Part shown: piece by piece, positions 32,010-44,156 of the stretch
Position numbering within the stretch: the stretch's first letter is position 1
Layout of the letters: each line of letters opens with the position of its first letter
DNA from: Cryptomeria japonica
Taxonomy: Eukaryota; Streptophyta; Pinopsida; Cupressales; Cupressaceae
Direction: 5' to 3'
Length of the DNA stretch: 46,670 nucleotides
Assembly: GCF_030272615.1 (NCBI RefSeq)
Contig: NW_026729200.1
Span: forward strand, 100,001 to 146,670
Made by a program: the position numbers and the translations under genes
The notes under the pieces: model-generated
Database searches by the model: none
Seen by the model: only the letters and a program-made list of their open reading frames with translations
What the model was told of the DNA's origin: nothing

Positions 32010-35000
32010 CGCCGGGCGTCGCAATGCTATTTGAATAAACCTTTTGCCCGTTTGCGTTCTCGTCGGGGCCGGGCCGGGCCGGGGTGCGCTGCCCGCACTA
32101 CCGCGCGCGCGGGGGCGACACCGAGCGCGCACCCGAGGCGCCCCGAGCACACAGGCCACGGTGCAACCCGGGCGTTGTGCGCGCACCCCGGTGCGCCCGA
32201 GGTGCTGCGCGCGCACCCAGGTGAAATCGGTGTGCACCTCGGCCAGTGCGCGCTCGGTCGAGTCGCGCACGTTGGCCAAGGTGCACGGTGATGTTTCTTA
32301 CTCTAAGGTTCCGCACCAGACGCCCGGGACAGGTGAGCGAAGCTGGGCGGGGCCGGGTGCGCGGCCGGGGCAGGTGCACGCAGCTGGAGAGAGCTTTGGA
32401 GCACACCAGAGGTGCGCACCTTGGAGCACACTTCGGAGCGCACCAATGATGCGCTCCATTCAAAAGTTTCCTGAAAAGGCAAAAAAAGTTGAGATTATAG
32501 AATTTCCCACTTGAGAGATTGTAAAAAAAAAAAATTTAAAATGAAGGAAACGCGGGTGCCAAGGTGTGCGCGCCCGGGTGCGCAGCCCAGCCAAGGTGTG
32601 CGCACCAAGGCGCCCACCCTGGCGAAGGTGCACGCAAGGTGCGCACCCGAGGCAAACCGGACAATTAACCCAACTTTCGACTTCGCGCGCACCTGCGCAC
32701 CTTGGAGCGCACTTCGGAGCGCTCCTTGGTGCGCACCAATCTTGGGCACCTCGGAGTGCACCATGGCGCCCACCAAGGTGCGCACCCGGGGCAAACCGAG
32801 CTCCGACTTCGTGCGCACCTTGGAGCGCACGAAAGGTGCGCACCATGGCGCCCACCAAGGTGCGCAGCCCAGCCAAGGCGTGCGCATCAAGGTGCGCACC
32901 CTGGCGAAGGTGCGCACCCGGGGCAAACCGAGCTCCGACTTCGTGCGCACCTTGGAGCGCACAAAGGGTGCGCAACCCAGCCAAGGTGTGCGCACCCCGG
33001 GCAAACCGAGCTCCGAATCGTGCGCACCTTGGAGCACACTTCGGAGCCCTCCTTGGTGCGCACCGATGTTGCGCACCTCGGAGCGCACCCGGGGAAAACA
33101 ATGCAATTAACCCGACTTTCGACTTCGTGGGCACCTCGGAGCGCTCTCGGGTTCGCACCTCGGAGCACACCGAGGTGCGCACCTTTGATGCGCTGCCTTC
33201 ACCAATTTCCAGAAAAGGCAAGAAAACATTGAGAAGGTGTGCGCACCGAGGTGCCCACCCTGGCGAAGGTGCACGCGAGGTGCGCACCCGGGGCAAACCG
33301 GGCTCCGACTTCGTGCACGCCATGCTGCGCACCTTGGAGGGCCATGGTGCGCACCTTGGAGCACACTTCGGAGCGCTCAATGGTGCCCAACCCAGCCAAG
33401 GTGCCCACCGCGGCGAAGGTGCACGCGAGGTGCGCACCCGGGGTAAACCGGGCTCCGACTTCGTGCACGCCGCACCTTGGAGCACACTTCGGAGCGCTCC
33501 TTGGTGCGCACCAGGGCGCGCAACCCAGCCGAGGTGCCCACCCCGGCGAAGGTGCACGCGGGGTGCGCACCCGGGGCAAACCGGGCTCCGACTTCGTGCA
33601 CGCCATGGTGCCCACCGCGGCGAAGGTGCACGCGAGGTGCGCACCCGGGGCAAACCGGGCTCCGACTTCGTGCACGCCGCACCTTGGAGCACACTTCGGA
33701 GCGCTCCTTGGTGCGCACCAGGGCGCGCAACCCAGCCGAGGTGCCCACCCCAGCGAAGGTGCACGCGAGGTGCGCACCCGGGGCAAACCGGGCTCCGACT
33801 TCGTGCACGCCATGGTGCCCACCGCGGCGAAGGTGCACGCGAGGTGCGCACCCGGGGCAAACCGGGCTCCGACTTCGTGCACGCCATGGTGCCCACCGCG
33901 GCGAAGGTGCACGCGAGGTGCGCACCCGGGGCAAACCGGGCTCCGACTTCGTGCACGCCGCACCTTGGAGCACACTTCGGAGCGCTCCTTGGTGCGCACC
34001 ATGGTGCCCACCAGGGCGCGCAACCCCGCCGAAGGTGCACGCGAGGTGCGCACCCGGGGCAAACCGGGCTCCGACTTCGTGCACGCCGCACCTTGGAGCA
34101 CACTTCGGAGCGCTCCTTGGTGCGCACCAGGGCGCGCAACCCCGCCGAAGGTGCACGCGAGGTGCGCACCCGGGGCAAACCGGGCTCCGACTTCGTGCAC
34201 GCCATGGTGCGCACCAGGGTGCCCACCGCGGCGAAGGTGCGCACCCGGGGCAAACCGGGCTCCGACTTCGTGCACGCCGCACCTTGGAGCACACTTCGGA
34301 GCGCTCCTTGGTGCGCACCAGGGCGCGCAACCCAGCCGAGGTGCCCACCCCGGCGAAGGTGCACGCGAGGTGCGCACCCGGGGCAAACCGGGCTCCGACT
34401 TCGTGCACGCCATGGTGCCCACCGCGGCGAAGGTGCGCACCCGGGGCAAACCGGGCTAGGACTTCGTGCACGCCGCACCTTGGAGCACACTTCGGAGCGC
34501 TCCTTGGTGCGCACCATGGTGCCCACCAGGCCGCGCAACCCAGCCAAGGTGTGCGCACCAAGGTGCACGCGAGGTGCGCACCCGGGGCAAACCGGGGTCC
34601 GGCTTCGTGCACGCCGCACCTTGGAGCACACATCGGGGCGCTCCCGGGTTCGCACCGGCGTTGCGCACCGTGGTGGGCACCTCGGAGCGCACCGTGGTGG
34701 GCACCTCGGAGCACACCAAGGTGGGCAGCGAGGTGCGCACCTTTGATGCGATGCCTTCACTAATTTCCATAAAAGGCAAAAGAAAACGAGATTTTAAAAT
34801 TTCCGTTTTGAAAGATAGTGAGAAAAAGGGAATGCTGGTGCCATCTTGAGCCCGCCCTGGTGCGCAGCCCAGCCAAGGTGTGCGCACCAAGGTGCCCACC
34901 CTGGCGAAGGTGCGCGCCCGGGCAATTAACCCAACTTCCAACTTCGCGCGCGCCAGGGTGGGAGCGCACCCAACAACCGGGCCTGGGAAGAGCCAATGCG

Positions 35001-36734
35001 AGAAACCCCACCAAACGCTCTGACAAAAAAAGAGGGGGCGCTCCAGTAACCCCGCTTCGGAGCGCACCCTGGGCAAACCCAGCCAGGGTGCCCACCCCGG
35101 CCAAGGTGCAGGCGAGGTGCGCACCCGGGGCAAACCGGGCTCCGACAACGTGCACGCCGCACCTTGGAGCACACTTCGTAGCGCTCCCGGGTGCGCACCT
35201 CAGAGCACACCAAGGTGGGCAGCGAGGTGCGCACCTTTGATGCGCTGCCTTCACTAATTTCCAGAAAAGGCAAAAAAAAGAGGAGATTTTAAAATTTCCG
35301 TTTTGAAAGATAGTGAAAAAAACGGAACGCGGGTGCCATCTTGAGCCCGCCCTGGTGCACAGCCCAGGTAAGGTGCCCACCCTGGCAAAGGTGCGCACCC
35401 GGGCAATTAACCCTACTTCCGACTTCGTGCGCGCCAGGGTGGCAACCGGGCCTGGGAAGAGCCAATGCGAGAAACCCCACCAAACGCTCCGACAAAAAAA
35501 GAGGCGGCGCTCCAATAACCCCGCTTCGGAGCGCAGCCGGGGCAAACCCAGCCAAGGTGCCCACCCCGACGAAGGTGCACGCGAGGTGCGCACCCGGGGC
35601 AAACCGGGCTCCGACAACGTGCACGCAGCACCTTGGAGCACACTTCGAAGCACTCCCGGGTGCCCACCGGCGTTGCGCACCGTGGTGGGCAGCGAGGTGC
35701 GCACCTTTGATGCGCTGCCTTCACTAATTTCCAGAAAAGGCAAAAAAAAATGAGATTTTAAAATTTCCGTTTTGAAAGATAGTGAAAAAAACGGAACGCG
35801 GGTGCCATCTTGAGCCCGCCCTGGTGCGCAGCCCAGGCAAGGCATGCGCACCAAGGTGCCCACCCGCGGTGCACACCCGGGGCAAACCGGGCTCCGACTT
35901 CGTGCAGGCCGCACCTTGGAGCACACTTCGGAGCGCTCCTTGGTGCGCACCATGGTGCCCACCAGGGCGCACCCGGGGCAAACCGGGCTCCGACTTCGTG
36001 CACGCCGCACCTTGGAGCACACATCGGAGCGCTCCCAGGTTCGCACCAGCGTTGCGCACCTTTGATGCGCTGCCTTCACTAATTTCCAGAAAAGGCAAAA
36101 AAAAACGATATTTTAAAATTTCCGTTCTGAAAGATAGTGAAAAAAACGGAACGCGGGTGCCATCTTGAGCCCTTCCTGGTGCGCAGCCCAGGCAAGTTGT
36201 GCGCACCAAGGTGCCCACCCTGGCGGAGGTGCGCGCCCGGGGCAAACCGGGCTCCGACTTCGTGCACTGCATGGTGCCCACCAAGGCGCGCAACCCAGCC
36301 AAGGTGCCCACCGCAGCGAAGGTGCACGCGAGGTGCGCACCCGAGGTGCACACCCGGGGCAAACCGAGCTCCGACTTCGTGCACAGCCGCACCTTGGAGC
36401 ACACTTCAGAGCGCTCCTTGGTGCGCACCAGGGCGCGCAACCCAGCCAAGGTGCTCACCCCGGCGAAGGTGCACGCGAGGTGCGCACCCGGGGCAAGCCG
36501 GGCTCGGACTTCGTGCACGCCGCACCTTGGAGCACACATCGGAGCGCTCCCGGGTTCGCACCAGCATTGCGCACCTTTGATGCGCTGCCTTCACTAATTT
36601 CCAGAAAAGGCAAAAAAAAAAAAAAAAACGAGATTTTAAAATTTCCGTTTTGAAAGATAGTGAAAAAAACGGAACGCGGGTGCCATCTTGAGCCCGCCCT
36701 GGTGTGCAGCCCAGGCAAGTTGTGCGCACCAAGG

Positions 36735-37257
36735 CACCCACCCTGGCCAAGGTGGGTCACGGGGTGGGTCCTAGGGTGGGTAACGGGGTGGGTACTAAGG
36801 TGCGTGCCAAGGTGGGTCATGGGGTGGGTGCCAAGGTGGGCACCAGGGTGGGTGTGCACCAACCCTAGCCAGGGTAGGTCACGGGGTGGTTGTCGGGGTG
36901 GGCGTCAAGGAGCCAAGGTGGGTGGCAAGTAGCCAAGTTGCGTGCCAAGGTGGGTGTCGGGGTGGGTGCCAAGGATCCAAGGTGGGTGCCAAGGAACCAA
37001 GGTGGGTGTCTGGGTGGGTGCCGAGGTGGGAGCCAGGGTGGGTCCCAAGGTGAGTGCAAAGGTGGGTGCCAGGGTCAAGGTGAGTGCCAATGTGGGTTCC
37101 AAGGTGCCAGGGTCAGGGTGAGTGCCAATGTGGGTTCAAAGGTGCTAAGTTGGGTGCGAGGTTGGGTGCGAGGGTGGGTGGGTGCCAAGGTGTGCTAGGT
37201 GGAAGCCCGGGTGGGTCGGCATCCCATGGGTGTCGAGTTGGGTGCCTGATGGGTGCT
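36735..37257 (+). repeat. G-rich minisatellite, unit 5
   Basis: Same block as in unit 2. Confidence 0.9.
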
Positions 37258-37988
37258 TCTTGTCAAGTTTTAGTCGTCGGGACTCATTTCGAGCCTTAGA
37301 GGTCGTTTCTTGTCCGGTTGCCCTGTCTTCGACCTGGGAACCCAATTTTGGTCCTCGGGTCCCATTTTTTTTTGTCTCGCATCCCACTTTTGGCCTGTGG
37401 CCTTTTCGGGGTCGATTCTCGTTTTGGGCATCAGAGCATGTTTCTTCTCCTAAAACCCAATATTTGTTTATTAAGTCTCGGAACACATTTTTGTTCTCGT
37501 GGACCCATCATGGGTCTTGGAACGCATTTGTGGTCCTTGGGTCCCATTTTGCATCCCGAAACTTGTGTTTTGGTGCTTGATCCCTATTTTGGGTGCCCAC
37601 CTTGCACCAAGTGCGCACCCGGGGCAAACCGAGCGCCTTGGTGCACCGGGGCAAGATCGAGCGTGCACCCGAGGCGCCCCGAACATGCACCAAGGTGCAC
37701 TCGGCCCACATGTGAGCGCAGGTCGTTGCGCCCGAGGTGGTGTGTGGGCACCGCGTTGCAGACGGGACACTGCACGCACACGACGCCCCGTCCAGGTGCA
37801 CGCACGTAGGCCGGGCCGGGTGCACACCCGACGCCCTAGCAAGGTGCGCGCACCCGGGCAGGGCTCACACTTGGCGAACGGGGCGCACTTCGCGAGGGAG
37901 GGTGTGCACCTCGACGGGGGTGGGTGGCCGGGGTGGATTCGCACGTGGGTCGCGGTTTGCTAAGTACACACTGCGACAAGCTCATAAC

Positions 37989-38106
37989 GGGTGCGATCAT
38001 ACCAGCGTTAGTGCACCGGATCCCATCAGAACTCCGCAGTTAAGCGCGCTTGGGCCGGAGTAGTACTGGGATGGGTGACCTCCCGGGAAGTCCCGGTGTT
38101 GCACCC
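37989..38106 (+). rRNA. 5S rRNA: 5S ribosomal RNA, copy 5
   Basis: Identical to copy 1, 6110 bp from copy 4. Confidence 0.98.
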
Positions 38107-38119
38107 TTTCTTAGTTTTT
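38107..38119 (+). terminator. Pol III terminator of 5S copy 5 (interrupted T run)
   Basis: TTTCTTAGTTTTT, as in copy 1. Confidence 0.75.
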
Positions 38120-41100
38120 CGCCGGGCGTCGCAATGCTATTTGAATAAACCTTTTGCCCGTTTGCGTTCTCGTCGGGGCCGGGCCGGGCCGGGGTGCGCT
38201 GCCCGCACTACCGCGCGCGCGGGGGCGACACCGAGCGCGCACCCGAGGCGCCCCGAGCACACAGGCCACGGTGCAACCCGGGCGTTGTGCGCGCACCCCG
38301 GTGCGCCCGAGGTGCTGCGCGCGCACCCAGGTGAAATCGGTGTGCACCTCGGCCAGTGCGCGCTCGGTCGAGTCGCGCACGTTGGCCAAGGTGCACGGTG
38401 ATGTTTCTTACTCTAAGGTTCCGCACCAGACGCCCGGGACAGGTGAGCGAAGCTGGGCGGGGCCGGGTGCGCGGCCGGGGCAGGTGCACGCAGCTGGAGA
38501 GAGCTTTGGAGCACACCAGAGGTGCGCACCTTGGAGCACACTTCGGAGCGCACCAATGATGCGCTCCATTCAAAAGTTTCCTGAAAAGGCAAAAAAAGTT
38601 GAGATTATAGAATTTCCCACTTGAGAGATTGTAAAAAAAAAAAATTTAAAATGAAGGAAACGCGGGTGCCAAGGTGTGCGCGCCCGGGTGCGCAGCCCAG
38701 CCAAGGTGTGCGCACCAAGGCGCCCACCCTGGCGAAGGTGCACGCAAGGTGCGCACCCGAGGCAAACCGGACAATTAACCCAACTTTCGACTTCGCGCGC
38801 ACCTGCGCACCTTGGAGCGCACTTCGGAGCGCTCCTTGGTGCGCACCAATCTTGGGCACCTCGGAGTGCACCATGGCGCCCACCAAGGTGCGCACCCGGG
38901 GCAAACCGAGCTCCGACTTCGTGCGCACCTTGGAGCGCACGAAAGGTGCGCACCATGGCGCCCACCAAGGTGCGCAGCCCAGCCAAGGCGTGCGCATCAA
39001 GGTGCGCACCCTGGCGAAGGTGCGCACCCGGGGCAAACCGAGCTCCGACTTCGTGCGCACCTTGGAGCGCACAAAGGGTGCGCAACCCAGCCAAGGTGTG
39101 CGCACCCCGGGCAAACCGAGCTCCGAATCGTGCGCACCTTGGAGCACACTTCGGAGCCCTCCTTGGTGCGCACCGATGTTGCGCACCTCGGAGCGCACCC
39201 GGGGAAAACAATGCAATTAACCCGACTTTCGACTTCGTGGGCACCTCGGAGCGCTCTCGGGTTCGCACCTCGGAGCACACCGAGGTGCGCACCTTTGATG
39301 CGCTGCCTTCACCAATTTCCAGAAAAGGCAAGAAAACATTGAGAAGGTGTGCGCACCGAGGTGCCCACCCTGGCGAAGGTGCACGCGAGGTGCGCACCCG
39401 GGGCAAACCGGGCTCCGACTTCGTGCACGCCATGCTGCGCACCTTGGAGGGCCATGGTGCGCACCTTGGAGCACACTTCGGAGCGCTCAATGGTGCCCAA
39501 CCCAGCCAAGGTGCCCACCGCGGCGAAGGTGCACGCGAGGTGCGCACCCGGGGCAAACCGGGCTCCGACTTCGTGCACGCCGCACCTTGGAGCACACTTC
39601 GGAGCGCTCCTTGGTGCGCACCAGGGCGCGCAACCCAGCCGAGGTGCCCACCCCGGCGAAGGTGCACGCGGGGTGCGCACCCGGGGCAAACCGGGCTCCG
39701 ACTTCGTGCACGCCATGGTGCCCACCGCGGCGAAGGTGCACGCGAGGTGCGCACCCGGGGCAAACCGGGCTCCGACTTCGTGCACGCCGCACCTTGGAGC
39801 ACACTTCGGAGCGCTCCTTGGTGCGCACCAGGGCGCGCAACCCAGCCGAGGTGCCCACCCCGGCGAAGGTGCACGCGAGGTGCGCACCCGGGGCAAACCG
39901 GGCTCCGACTTCGTGCACGCCATGGTGCCCACCGCGGCGAAGGTGCACGCGAGGTGCGCACCCGGGGCAAACCGGGCTCCGACTTCGTGCACGCCGCACC
40001 TTGGAGCACACTTCGGAGCGCTCCTTGGTGCGCACCATGGTGCCCACCAGGGCGCGCAACCCCGCCGAAGGTGCACGCGAGGTGCGCACCCGGGGCAAAC
40101 CGGGCTCCGACTTCGTGCACGCCGCACCTTGGAGCACACTTCGGAGCGCTCCTTGGTGCGCACCAGGGCGCGCAACCCCGCCGAAGGTGCACGCGAGGTG
40201 CGCACCCGGGGCAAACCGGGCTCCGACTTCGTGCACGCCATGGTGCGCACCAGGGTGCCCACCGCGGCGAAGGTGCGCACCCGGGGCAAACCGGGCTCCG
40301 ACTTCGTGCACGCCGCACCTTGGAGCACACTTCGGAGCGCTCCTTGGTGCGCACCAGGGCGCGCAACCCAGCCGAGGTGCCCACCCCGGCGAAGGTGCAC
40401 GCGAGGTGCGCACCCGGGGCAAACCGGGCTCCGACTTCGTGCACGCCATGGTGCCCACCGCGGCGAAGGTGCGCACCCGGGGCAAACCGGGCTAGGACTT
40501 CGTGCACAGCCGCACCTTGGAGCACACTTTGGAGCGCTCCTTGGTGCGCACCATGGTGCCCACCAGGCCGCGCAACCCAGCCAAGGTGTGCGCACCAAGG
40601 TGCACGCGAGGTGCGCACCCGGGGCAAACCGGGGTCCGGCTTCGTGCACGCCGCACCTTGGAGCACACATCGGGGCGCTCCCGGGTTCGCACCGGCGTTG
40701 CGCACCGTGGTGGGCACCTCGGAGCGCACCGTGGTGGGCACCTCGGAGCACACCAAGGTGGGCAGCGAGGTGCGCACCTTTGATGCGATGCCTTCACTAA
40801 TTTCCATAAAAGGCAAAAAAAAACGAGATTTTAAAATTTCCGTTTTGAAAGATAGTGAGAAAAAGGGAATGCTGGTGCCATCTTGAGCCCGCCCTGGTGC
40901 GCAGCCCAGCCAAGGTGTGCGCACCAAGGTGCCCACCCTGGCGAAGGTGCGCGCCCGGGCAATTAACCCAACTTCCAACTTCGCGCGCGCCAGGGTGGGA
41001 GCGCACCCAACAACCGGGCCTGGGAAGAGCCAATGCGAGAAACCCCACCAAACGCTCTGACAAAAAAAGAGGGGGCGCTCCAGTAACCCCGCTTCGGAGC

Positions 41101-42771
41101 GCACCCTGGGCAAACCCAGCCAGGGTGCCCACCCCGGCCAAGGTGCAGGCGAGGTGCGCACCCGGGGCAAACCGGGCTCCGACAACGTGCACGCCGCACC
41201 TTGGAGCACACTTCGTAGCGCTCCCGGGTGCGCACCTCAGAGCACACCAAGGTGGGCAGCGAGGTGCGCACCTTTGATGCGCTGCCTTCACTAATTTCCA
41301 GAAAAGGCAAAAAAAAGAGGAGATTTTAAAATTTCCGTTTTGAAAGATAGTGAAAAAAACGGAACGCGGGTGCCATCTTGAGCCCGCCCTGGTGCACAGC
41401 CCAGGTAAGGTGCCCACCCTGGCAAAGGTGCGCACCCGGGCAATTAACCCTACTTCCGACTTCGTGCGCGCCAGGGTGGCAACCGGGCCTGGGAAGAGCC
41501 AATGCGAGAAACCCCACCAAACGCTCCGACAAAAAAAGAGGCGGCGCTCCAATAACCCCGCTTCGGAGCGCAGCCGGGGCAAACCCAGCCAAGGTGCCCA
41601 CCCCGACGAAGGTGCACGCGAGGTGCGCACCCGGGGCAAACCGGGCTCCGACAACGTGCACGCAGCACCTTGGAGCACACTTCGAAGCACTCCCGGGTGC
41701 CCACCGGCGTTGCGCACCGTGGTGGGCAGCGAGGTGCGCACCTTTGATGCGCTGCCTTCACTAATTTCCAGAAAAGGCAAAAAAAAATGAGATTTTAAAA
41801 TTTCCGTTTTGAAAGATAGTGAAAAAAACGGAACGCGGGTGCCATCTTGAGCCCGCCCTGGTGCGCAGCCCAGGCAAGGCATGCGCACCAAGGTGCCCAC
41901 CCGCGGTGCACGCCCGGGGCAAACCGGGCTCCGACTTCGTGCAGGCCGCACCTTGGAGCACACTTCGGAGCGCTCCTTGGTGCGCACCATGGTGCCCACC
42001 AGGGCGCACCCGGGGCAAACCGGGCTCCGACTTCGTGCACGCCGCACCTTGGAGCACACATCGGAGCGCTCCCAGGTTCGCACCAGCGTTGCGCACCTTT
42101 GATGCGCTGCCTTCACTAATTTCCAGAAAAGGCAAAAAAAAACGATATTTTAAAATTTCCGTTCTGAAAGATAGTGAAAAAAACGGAACGCGGGTGCCAT
42201 CTTGAGCCCTTCCTGGTGCGCAGCCCAGGCAAGTTGTGCGCACCAAGGTGCCCACCCTGGCGGAGGTGCGCGCCCGGGGCAAACCGGGCTCCGACTTCGT
42301 GCACTGCATGGTGCCCACCAAGGCGCGCAACCCAGCCAAGGTGCCCACCGCAGCGAAGGTGCACGCGAGGTGCGCACCCGAGGTGCACACCCGGGGCAAA
42401 CCGAGCTCCGACTTCGTGCACGCCGCACCTTGGAGCACACTTCAGAGCGCTCCTTGGTGCGCACCAGGGCGCGCAACCCAGCCAAGGTGCTCACACCCGG
42501 CGAAGGTGCACGCGAGGTGCGCACCCGGGGCAAGCCGGGCTCGGACTTCGTGCACGCCGCACCTTGGAGCACACATCGGAGCGCTCCCGGGTTCGCACCA
42601 GCATTGCGCACCTTTGATGCGCTGCCTTCACTAATTTCCAGAAAAGGCAAAAAAAAAAAAAAAAACGAGATTTTAAAATTTCCGTTTTGAAAGATAGTGA
42701 AAAAAACGGAACGCGGGTGCCATCTTGAGCCCGCCCTGGTGTGCAGCCCAGGCAAGTTGTGCGCACCAAGG

Positions 42772-43294
42772 CACCCACCCTGGCCAAGGTGGGTCACGGG
42801 GTGGGTCCTAGGGTGGGTAACGGGGTGGGTACTAAGGTGCGTGCCAAGGTGGGTCATGGGGTGGGTGCCAAGGTGGGCACCAGGGTGGGTGTGCACCAAC
42901 CCTAGCCAGGGTAGGTCACGGGGTGGTTGTCGGGGTGGGCGTCAAGGAGCCAAGGTGGGTGGCAAGTAGCCAAGTTGCGTGCCAAGGTGGGTGTCGGGGT
43001 GGGTGCCAAGGATCCAAGGTGGGTGCCAAGGAACCAAGGTGGGTGTCTGGGTGGGTGCCGAGGTGGGAGCCAGGGTGGGTCCCAAGGTGAGTGCAAAGGT
43101 GGGTGCCAGGGTCAAGGTGAGTGCCAATGTGGGTTCCAAGGTGCCAGGGTCAGGGTGAGTGCCAATGTGGGTTCAAAGGTGCTAAGTTGGGTGCGAGGTT
43201 GGGTGCGAGGGTGGGTGGGTGCCAAGGTGTGCTAGGTGGAAGCCCGGGTGGGTCGGCATCCCATGGGTGTCGAGTTGGGTGCCTGATGGGTGCT
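42772..43294 (+). repeat. G-rich minisatellite, unit 6
   Basis: Same block as in unit 2. Confidence 0.9.
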
Positions 43295-44025
43295 TCTTGT
43301 CAAGTTTTAGTCGTCGGGACTCATTTCGAGCCTTAGAGGTCGTTTCTTGTCCGGTTGCCCTGTCTTCGACCTGGGAACCCAATTTTGGTCCTCGGGTCCC
43401 ATTTTTTTTTGTCTCGCATCCCACTTTTGGCCTGTGGCCTTTTCGGGGTCGATTCTCGTTTTGGGCATCAGAGCATGTTTCTTCTCCTAAAACCCAATAT
43501 TTGTTTATTAAGTCTCGGAACACATTTTTGTTCTCGTGGACCCATCATGGGTCTTGGAACGCATTTGTGGTCCTTGGGTCCCATTTTGCATCCCGAAACT
43601 TGTGTTTTGGTGCTTGATCCCTATTTTGGGTGCCCACCTTGCACCAAGTGCGCACCCGGGGCAAACCGAGCGCCTTGGTGCACCGGGGCAAGATCGAGCG
43701 TGCACCCGAGGCGCCCCGAACATGCACCAAGGTGCACTCGGCCCACATGTGAGCGCAGGTCGTTGCGCCCGAGGTGGTGTGTGGGCACCGCGTTGCAGAC
43801 GGGACACTGCACGCACACGACGCCCCGTCCAGGTGCACGCACGTAGGCCGGGCCGGGTGCACACCCGACGCCCTAGCAAGGTGCGCGCACCCGGGCAGGG
43901 CTCACACTTGGCGAACGGGGCGCACTTCGCGAGGGAGGGTGTGCACCTCGACGGGGGTGGGTGGCCGGGGTGGATTCGCACGTGGGTCGCGGTTTGCTAA
44001 GTACACACTGCGACAAGCTCATAAC

Positions 44026-44143
44026 GGGTGCGATCATACCAGCGTTAGTGCACCGGATCCCATCAGAACTCCGCAGTTAAGCGCGCTTGGGCCGGAGTAG
44101 TACTGGGATGGGTGACCTCCCGGGAAGTCCCGGTGTTGCACCC
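44026..44143 (+). rRNA. 5S rRNA: 5S ribosomal RNA, copy 6
   Basis: Identical to copy 1, 6037 bp from copy 5, in the truncated last unit. Upstream region and internal promoter are intact. Confidence 0.98.
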
Positions 44144-44156
44144 TTTTTTAGTTTTT
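44144..44156 (+). terminator. Pol III terminator of 5S copy 6 (T6)
   Basis: TTTTTTAGTTTTT, the same uninterrupted form as copy 4. Confidence 0.85.

Larger units (their letters stand above)
30625..36734 (+). repeat. 5S macrosatellite unit 4 (6110 bp, long form)
   Basis: Contains the extra 75-bp GC module (about 33815-33890) and the GGGGTAAACC and CCCCAGCGAAGG markers of unit 1. Its right end has the A17 run of units 3 and 5 (units 1 and 2 have A16). AT-rich modules start at 32448, 33184, 34742, 35236, 35706, 36061 and 36576. A private 1-nt insertion gives CACAGCCGCACC at 36382. Confidence 0.95.
36735..42771 (+). repeat. 5S macrosatellite unit 5 (6037 bp, short form)
   Basis: AT-rich modules start at 38558, 39294, 40779, 41273, 41743, 42098 and 42613. 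It shares with unit 3 CACTTTGGAGCGCTCC (40524), the pure A run (40815) and GGTGCACGCCCGGGG (41906). Single-base insertions occur at 40506 (CACAGCCGCACC, the same kind of change as in unit 4 but in another module) and at about 42494 (CTCACACCCGGCG). Confidence 0.95.

Noticed and set aside
38570-41209. 879-codon minus-strand open frame, and other long frames of 300-770 codons in the 5S macro-units
   Set aside because: They lie in GC modules where many frames on both strands are open. The peptides are low-complexity (repeated GAHLG, VRTK, CAPRCAP). Frame ends move between units because of 1-3-nt indels (for example at 36382, 27955, 40506 and 42494). No domain is recognisable.
12449-42771. CRISPR-like array or prokaryotic origin
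   Set aside because: Repeats are long, directly abutting or nested, without regular unique spacers, and the 5S is plainly of plant type.
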